Part shown: in pieces, positions 9,880 to 14,935 of the stretch
Layout of the letters: each line of letters opens with the position of its first letter
Numbering within the stretch: the stretch's first letter is position 1
NCBI GenBank assembly: GCA_015478945.1
Contig: JABUQX010060293.1
Location: 17,501 to 32,435 of the forward strand
Reading direction: 5' to 3'
Length of the DNA stretch: 14,935 nt
From: Trachelipus rathkii
Lineage: Eukaryota; Arthropoda; Malacostraca; Isopoda; Trachelipodidae
The notes under the pieces: generated by a model
The model's input: only the letters and a program-made list of their open reading frames with translations
What the model was told of the DNA's origin: nothing
The model's database searches: none
Program-made: the position numbers and the translations under genes

Positions 9880-11640
9880 TAATGATGAGGTGTTGTGAAT
9901 GTGTGGTTTTGATGGTGCAGAAGAATATGGTATTTTGGGGAATTGAAGGTTTATTAGTAAGGCGGAGGGTAATGGGAGAAGTGAGAAAGTTGAAGAATGA
10001 GTAAATCCTGCGGCATGATGAAATTCTACTGGTGAAATTATCAAGAAGGCAGGCGAGATGGTGATTGATTGGATTTGGGAAGTTGGTGTAATACAATGCC
10101 GTTCATGGAGGTATAGTTCCAAGGATTGAGGAGAGCGGCATAGTACCCTTATATAAGGTAAGGGAGAAAGGGGAACTGAGATTATAGGGGAATAAGTTAT
10201 TGAGTGTTGTAGGGAAGGTATATGCTGGTATTTTGGTCGAAAGAGTGCGTCGAGTCGAGTGAGGGACTGAATTGTGAAGAACAAGGTGCGGTTTAGGAGT
10301 GGTAGAGGAATGTGTGGATCCAAATCTTCTACATTGAAACAAATGATTGAGAAATGAGGGAGAAGAAAGAAAATAAAATTATATTTAGATTTATGGATTT
10401 ACAACAGCCGTATTAATACTTATATAGGGAAGCTTTATGGCAGTATTAGTGATATATGCGTGTTGGTGTAGGCTTCTGGACTGGAATCAAAAAAGTCGTA
10501 TGACGCATAGTGGAAGCGTGTGTAAAGAAAATAAAATGGTGTCAAAATGGTGATTGGTTTAGGATTAATAGCGGAGTGAGACAGGGTTGTGTCATGTCTC
10601 CTTGGTTATTCAATTTGTATATGGATGGGTTAATGAAAGAATTTCGAGGGTGGGGATGGCAGGAAATGGTGTTAGATGATGGAGAATGGAGATGAGTGGA
10701 GGGTGCCCTACCTATTATATGCGATGATTTGGTTCTGTGTGGCGAATACTAAGAGAGATTGAGAAGAATCTGGTAGAGAGGATGTTGGCAGGTATGTAAA
10801 AGGAGGGGGTTTGAAAAGTAAACGTAGTATAAGAGTAAGGTTTTATGGTTGTGAGTGAGGACACGTCCTCCAGTGTGCAAGTTATTAGATGTGAGCAACT
10901 GGGCAAGTGTCCTGAAGTTTAATATTTAGGGTAGTGGTGGATGAGAAGGGACGGGATGACTGCAGAGTGTAGTAGGAAAGTTGTGAATGGCAGACAAGTT
11001 GGCTGGTGCAATTAACTCGTTGGTGAATGTTAAGGGACTAAGCCTTGAGTGAGCTAGAGTCTTACATGGGTAGTTGTTACCTGTGTTATTGTATGTAGTG
11101 AGACTATGTCTGGAATAAGAAGTATAAGATCTAAAGTTCTAATGTGTTCAGATGGACACATTAAAGGGCATGCTAGGTGTGAAAAAGAATTAATAAAATG
11201 AGGAATAACGTTATTAGAGAGAGTGTGGTGTGAAGAAAGGGGTAAATGAGAAAAAATGAAAGTATGTTGAGATGGTTTGTTTTCATGTGGAATAGCGGAT
11301 GAATGATAGTCCGTTCGGTTAAGCGGATGTATAGTGGTGAGTGTGTTGGGAACGACCGGCTGGGGAGAACCGATAGAGAAGTGGATTGAGTCGGAGAACG
11401 AATGTCTGAAGGAGAGAAATGGTGAGTTTGGCAAGGCGAGAATAAAGGTCATGATAGGAAGAGATGGCGGGTTTTTGGTATGGGGCATGGCTTTGTGGCC
11501 ACCTGGGCCAAGGATGAACCCTTACATTGAAGATTACCATAGTGAAAGATCCGTCGCGTCCATGAATGCTCCTAGGGTGAAGTTTTCTGTCTGTGAGAAC
11601 GAGTTTTTCAACATAATTAAGTGGTACAGGGGCCGGTAAG
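9880..11640 (+). pseudogene. Reverse transcriptase and C-terminal region of LINE copy C (broken)
   Basis: Holds the RT fingers and palm blocks, with SGVRQGCVMSPWLFNLYMD intact in a 61-codon open piece (10510-10695) and the catalytic YADD just after, frameshifted by a one-base loss at about 10723. The reading continues through MVVSEDTS (10846-10870), shared with fragment F, to the C-terminal KRMYSGECVG and GR blocks. An open frame at 11334-11639 mixes LINE C-terminus and 3' UTR and is not a separate gene. Long frames on the opposite strand (up to 179 codons) reflect the C-poor composition of the LINE sense strand. Confidence 0.8.
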
Positions 11641-11785
11641 GCTGGCTTATCTTTTCGACATTTGTCATACTCTCCTACTGCTTTTTTTTCCGATGCTTTG
11701 TAGGCGCTCCTTACCCCAGTCTTGGGAGAAAAAGGTGGATAAAGAAAGAAGAAAGAATAATAAGTAATCATAATATATAAAATCA

Positions 11786-11816
11786 ATAATAAATAATAAT
11801 AATAATAATAATAATA

Positions 11817-11853
<37 letters not shown>

Positions 11854-11910
11854 CATATATTAATAAATATTAATAATAATATATTATGATAATAATAATA
11901 ATACATAATG
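11786..11910 (+). repeat. (AAT)n tail of LINE copy C, with degenerate right part
   Basis: Follows the LINE 3' UTR directly after a purine-rich stretch (AAAGAAAGAAGAAAGAATAA). AAT units run to about 11853 with a few interruptions, then become irregular (TAATAAATATT) to 11910. Position and sense agree with the short-repeat tails seen in RTE-like LINEs. Confidence 0.85.
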
Positions 11911-12980
11911 TTTATTTATTTATTTTTTTTTTTTTGGAGGATGTGTACAGGACCACCGGTTTTTCGTATTGGTTAACTCGCGGCGCAAAACGAAGCGGCT
12001 AATCCGTGTAGTAAAAACCAACAATAGGGGGAAGTCCCTACCACAGAACGATGAAAAAATAACGGTATCAAAGGATTACAATCGATAAAAGATGTTCAGC
12101 TCATGGGAAAACTTAAAAACTTTGTCACTACGAAAATGGGGGAAAGTCAGATAAAATATGAGCAAGGGCGATTTTCGGCAAGGATGGTAAGAATGTCAGG
12201 GGAAAACTGAGTCGGAAATGCTGAAACTGCGCCGCAACCAACAAAATATAGTGGGCTATAGTAAGAGGATCACTCGAAAAACAAAACAGACAGGATGGGG
12301 GTTGCTCTCTCACCATGTGAGAAGCCATGCGTGAGATTGGCATGTTCAATCCGTAAACGGGCGAGAACCACCCCCTGGTGGCGAATCCGTTTACATAGAT
12401 GGACTGGCCTGACCTAAACGAGGTTTTAACATTCCGCAGCTTGGGGCCACGAGAATCTCCGCCCAAAAAGTCTCCCAGCAGGAGAGGAAACCCTGACGGA
12501 CATATGCGTAAAAATCAGTCGCAGGGAGGTGTCCCAACAGTATAGTCATGGGAAGGAAACGTCTGCTAGATACCCTGCCGGCGGCAGCACGGTTGGCCTC
12601 CGCATCAGCTCTCTCGCTCCCGGATCACCCTATGAGAAGGGACCCAACAGAACTCAAGTGCACTACCATCAATTGACAGAGCCGAACTGAACTTTTAGAT
12701 AAATGAAACCAAAGATTCCTTGTTGACCGAGATCGAGCAGAGCAAGAGGCAACCTCTAGATCCGGGAAGATTGTTATAACGACGTCGGGTGGTAGATTGC
12801 TAATTCTGTCCCACAGCCAAAAAAACCAGCGCTATGAGCTCAGCCCAAAAGATGGACGTATACGGCAGGCAGGGTTGTGGGAAATGGCTAAAATCTGGAA
12901 GACAGCCGACGCCCCCAACTCCGCCTACCGTTTTGGAGCCATCAGTGTTGACAGGTGTCAAGTCATTGTGGATCTCTATA
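11911..12980 (-). mobile_element. Second LINE type, 3' part: RNase H and zinc-knuckle region (5'-truncated)
   Basis: Minus-strand reading: PVNTDGSKTVGGVG (about 12952-12911), then YTSIFWAELIALVFLAV (about 12862-12812), the start of a cellular-type RNase H domain with the first Asp in TDGS and Glu in AEL; then SGSESADAEANRAAAGRVSS (about 12628-12569), matching the GNE.AD.EA end of RNase H; then PPSCLFCFSSDPLTIAHYIL (about 12304-12245), a remnant of the C..C....T..H....C knuckle, with its last Cys lost. The 3' end (about 11936) is followed by a poly-A/(AAAT)n tail, seen as TTTATTTATTTATTT plus a T run at 11911-11935. RNase H plus this knuckle points to the I group of LINEs and separates it from LINE-1F. 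Frameshifts and a stop show it is dead. Confidence 0.8.
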
Positions 12981-12984
12981 TGAG

Positions 12985-13312
12985 ACAGTATTGGCAGTAA
13001 TGGAGAGGTGATAGTGAATGTGTGTAGCTTTGGTGGTGCAAGAAGGAATAGGTATTTTGGGGATGAGATCATTATTAAGGAGGAGGTAATGGGTAGAGTG
13101 AGAAAGTTGAAGAATGGTAAATCTGCAGGTATAGATGAAATTACTGGAGAAATGATCAAGAACGAAGGCAAGATGGTGATTGGTTGGATTTGGAAACTGT
13201 TAACAAAGCATTTATGGAGGGTATAGTTCCAAGGGATTGGAGGGGAGCAGTAATAGTACCCTTATATAAAGGTAAGGGGGGATAATGGTAACTGTAGGAA
13301 TTAATCGGCAAA
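12985..13312 (+). mobile_element. LINE-1F fragment E: start of the RT domain
   Basis: Plus-strand reading gives VNVCSFGGARRNRYFGDE, then VRKLKNGKSAGIDEITGEMI (about 13098-13157) and MVIGWIWKL, well preserved to about 13200, then a frameshift and IVPLYKGKG-like sequence (13256-13279). The match to copies A and C is strong (copy A: KVRKLKNGKST). It is cut on both sides, with no endonuclease before and no SGVRQGCV block after, and is followed by unrelated DNA from about 13313. Confidence 0.85.
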
Positions 13313-13328
13313 ATAATCAGCAGAAATT

Positions 13329-13373
13329 TGACGATGACGATTGAGAAAAATATGACGATGACGATTAATCGTC
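13329..13373. repeat. Short tandem TGACGATGACGATT pair with palindrome
   Basis: TGACGATGACGATT occurs at 13329-13342 and at 13353-13366, spaced 24 bp. The second copy runs into a perfect 14-bp palindrome, GACGATTAATCGTC (13360-13373). It sits right after the broken end of LINE fragment E. Confidence 0.85.
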
Positions 13374-14080
13374 CTATCACTAGTATTAACAGAATGGAAA
13401 CTAAGAGAAGGTAAGCATTATTCTGTCCTACTGAAACCTATATTTCCATTCCCGTTATCACGCTTAATGAGGAATATGGATAAGTGGGCAACCTCCCACT
13501 ACAGCTGGCTTTCTGACTTGTGGGATTTATCCATTTAATCCTGCAACGGCCTTAACAAAGTATCAAAAGCATCTGTCAATCCACCTCCACAAGTAAGTTC
13601 ATCATTGCTTAAATAGCTTCAGGAGCAACGACAAGCAAATGCTTAAGTTAAGAGAAAAAAAGGCTTTGTTCATATCGCAGCAGGACAAAGCATATCACTA
13701 TAAGACCTTCAAGATGCAGATTCTTCAACAGCACCACCCATGAAAAGGTTGCATTTTTCTGGAGCCGAAACAAATAATCGCCAATGTAGTGGTACTGAAT
13801 CAATGCCTACTCTTATCACTACCTATTGTCACAAAAGATCCAAGGGGGTCGCAGTGACAAGGGGCCTCAATAGAGACCACCACCCTAACAATCTAATCTA
13901 TCACTACCTATATTGAAACATACCAGTATAAGATATGTGACTACATTCTGATAAAATATATCCCATCTGTTTTATATTCTGTGGCTAAATATACTCTTCA
14001 AGATGAAATCAAATTACACAAGAAACTGGAGAAATGAATGTTTCTGCATCATAATTTAAGAGCTCTAAATTTAAAGCACT
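13374..14080. other. Unassigned region
   Basis: No credible ORF, RNA gene or LINE block on either strand. Base composition is more even than the flanks between about 13430 and 13900, with GC-rich patches such as CAAGGGGGTCGCAGTGACAA (13840-13859). I searched by eye for the missing Hikeshi N-terminal exon (a reading like FPEGMGGS next to a donor) and did not see it here. Confidence 0.4.
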
Positions 14081-14215
14081 AGAATTTTGTATGTATGTCC
14101 ATGTTCTCACATATTAAAATTTTAAAAATCAATATTCTGAAGATACTTACTATATATAAAAATTACATAAAATATTAAGGTGAAATATAAGGAACATGAC
14201 TGATTTTAATATTAA
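14081..14215 (+). repeat. Direct repeat unit, copy 1
   Basis: Begins AGAATTTTGTATGTATGTCC and ends near GGAACATGACTGATTTTAAT. It is repeated 442 bp downstream with small differences. Directly followed by an ATT array. Confidence 0.85.
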
Positions 14216-14217
14216 AG

Positions 14218-14462
<245 letters not shown>

Positions 14463-14522
14463 GAAATTAGAAACAAAATCAAGAAGATAAGGAATAACAG
14501 GAAAACTTTGTATGTAGCTATT

Positions 14523-14655
14523 AGAATTTTGTATGTTTGTCCATGTTCTCACATATTTAAAATTTATAAAAAATTTGACCTTTAAGATACTAATAATATT
14601 AAAATTTACGATAAAATATTAAGATGGAATATAAGGAGCATGAATTTTAATTAAA
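14523..14655 (+). repeat. Direct repeat unit, copy 2
   Basis: Begins AGAATTTTGTATGTTTGTCC, continues with ATGTTCTCACATATT and later GGAATATAAGGAGCATGA, matching copy 1 at 14081-14215. Like copy 1, it precedes an ATT array, here about 80 bp further on. Confidence 0.85.
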
Positions 14656-14729
14656 TAAATTCATTATAATTTATAAGAGAAATATAAAATCTTATTATTT
14701 ACTATTAGCTATTTAGTATTATTACTTTA

Positions 14730-14732
<3 letters not shown>

Positions 14733-14780
<48 letters not shown>
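14733..14780. repeat. (ATT)n microsatellite
   Basis: About 15 ATT units just before LINE fragment F. Confidence 0.95.
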
Positions 14781-14935
14781 TTATAAGGAGTAAGGTTATG
14801 GTTGTGAGTGAGGACACAGTCCTCAGTGTGAATTATGTTAAAGGTGAGCAGCTGGAACAAGTGTCTGAGTTTAAATATTTAGGGTAATGGTGTTGGAATG
14901 AGAAGGGAACGGATATGGAGAAGTGTAGTAGGAAA
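14781..14935 (+). mobile_element. LINE-1F fragment F: RT thumb-side region, runs off the right edge
   Basis: Plus-strand reading gives SKVMVVSEDTVLSVNYVKGE, then LEQVSEFKYLG, a stop, then EKGTDMEKCSRK at the edge. It aligns with copy C at about 10832-10980 (MVVSEDTS, then a decayed EFKYLG region) and shares the unusual VSEDT wording, so the two belong to the same subfamily. The fragment starts abruptly after the ATT array, so it is 5'-truncated here. Confidence 0.85.

Larger units (their letters stand above)
8455..11785 (+). mobile_element. LINE-1F copy C: nearly full-length, dead non-LTR retrotransposon
   Basis: Plus-strand blocks in order: MGTWKCRGIN (about 8522-8551), the start of the AP-endonuclease; YKAMVDF (8739-8764) and VKFKFEKVKVCVVV (8793-8834); GVAGENENG-like (about 9020-9045); LVKKEMLNNVLDVKSVRGLGK (about 9188-9250) and ISDHYIVLCKLS; GNRKLFWKK (9724-9750); TGEIIKKAGEMVIDWIW (about 10028-10078), start of RT; INSGVRQGCVMSPWLFNLYM (10567-10626), the best preserved piece; a YADD box at 10718-10728 with one base missing; then MDTLKGMLGVKKN (11153-11191), a decayed LRWF..H block (about 11268-11290) and KRMYSGECVGNDRLG (about 11320-11365). 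The 3' UTR runs to about 11785. There is no RNase H, gag or integrase. Stops and frameshifts are frequent, so no protein is made. An RTE-like clade is my inference. Confidence 0.88.

Noticed and set aside
11334..11639. A 101-codon plus-strand frame as a separate gene
   Set aside because: It covers the off-frame LINE C-terminus and 3' UTR, which align with copy B's 3' UTR.
8455..11785. Retrovirus or LTR element as source of the reverse transcriptase
   Set aside because: No LTRs, protease, integrase or gag; the AP-endonuclease blocks and the simple-repeat tail fit a non-LTR LINE.
9355..11786. Several minus-strand open frames (up to 179 codons) opposite LINE copy C
   Set aside because: They lie antisense to recognisable LINE blocks, are rich in S, P, F, L and H, and are explained by the C-poor sense strand, which makes antisense stops rare.

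Overview
The window reads as eukaryotic, most likely arthropod and possibly crustacean, genomic DNA. It is AT-rich, has GT-AG introns, carries long (AAT)n/(ATT)n microsatellites and is packed with decayed non-LTR retrotransposons. The crustacean suggestion comes from remembered similarity of the main LINE family to very abundant decapod elements; it was not tested by a search.

The only host protein-coding gene I can support is the 3' part of a Hikeshi (C11orf73/OPI10-like) gene on the minus strand. Its last two coding exons (3258..3071 and 2709..2458) have intact frames and canonical splice sites. The N-terminal exon or exons were not found. They should lie at higher coordinates, so much of the rest of the window may be intron, or the gene continues beyond the right edge.

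Layout: 1-1470, LINE-1F copy A (minus, runs off the left edge; 'LINE-1F' is my label for this family). 1471-2457, unassigned, possibly Hikeshi 3' UTR. 2458-3258, Hikeshi exons. 3259-4111, intron-like DNA with an (ATT)n array and a polypurine tract. 4112-8095, LINE-1F copy B (minus), split by an insertion of about 820 bp (6390-7207) that holds a tRNA-derived SINE-like element ending in (AAT)n. 8096-8454, the space between two facing LINE 5' ends. 8455-11910, LINE-1F copy C (plus), nearly full length, from the AP-endonuclease region through reverse transcriptase and 3' UTR to an (AAT)n tail. 11911-12980, a second LINE type (minus) with RNase H and a C-terminal zinc-knuckle-like region. 12985-13312, LINE-1F fragment E (plus). 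13313-14080, mostly unassigned. 14081-14780, a duplicated ~135-bp unit around ATT arrays. 14781-14935, LINE-1F fragment F (plus, runs off the right edge).

All LINE copies carry stops and frameshifts and look dead. The main interest is the layered history: at least five copies of one LINE family, a SINE nested in one copy with the same kind of tail as its putative partner LINE, and a conserved chaperone-import gene with a very large repeat-filled intron. I saw no convincing sign of a new enzymatic or defence system.
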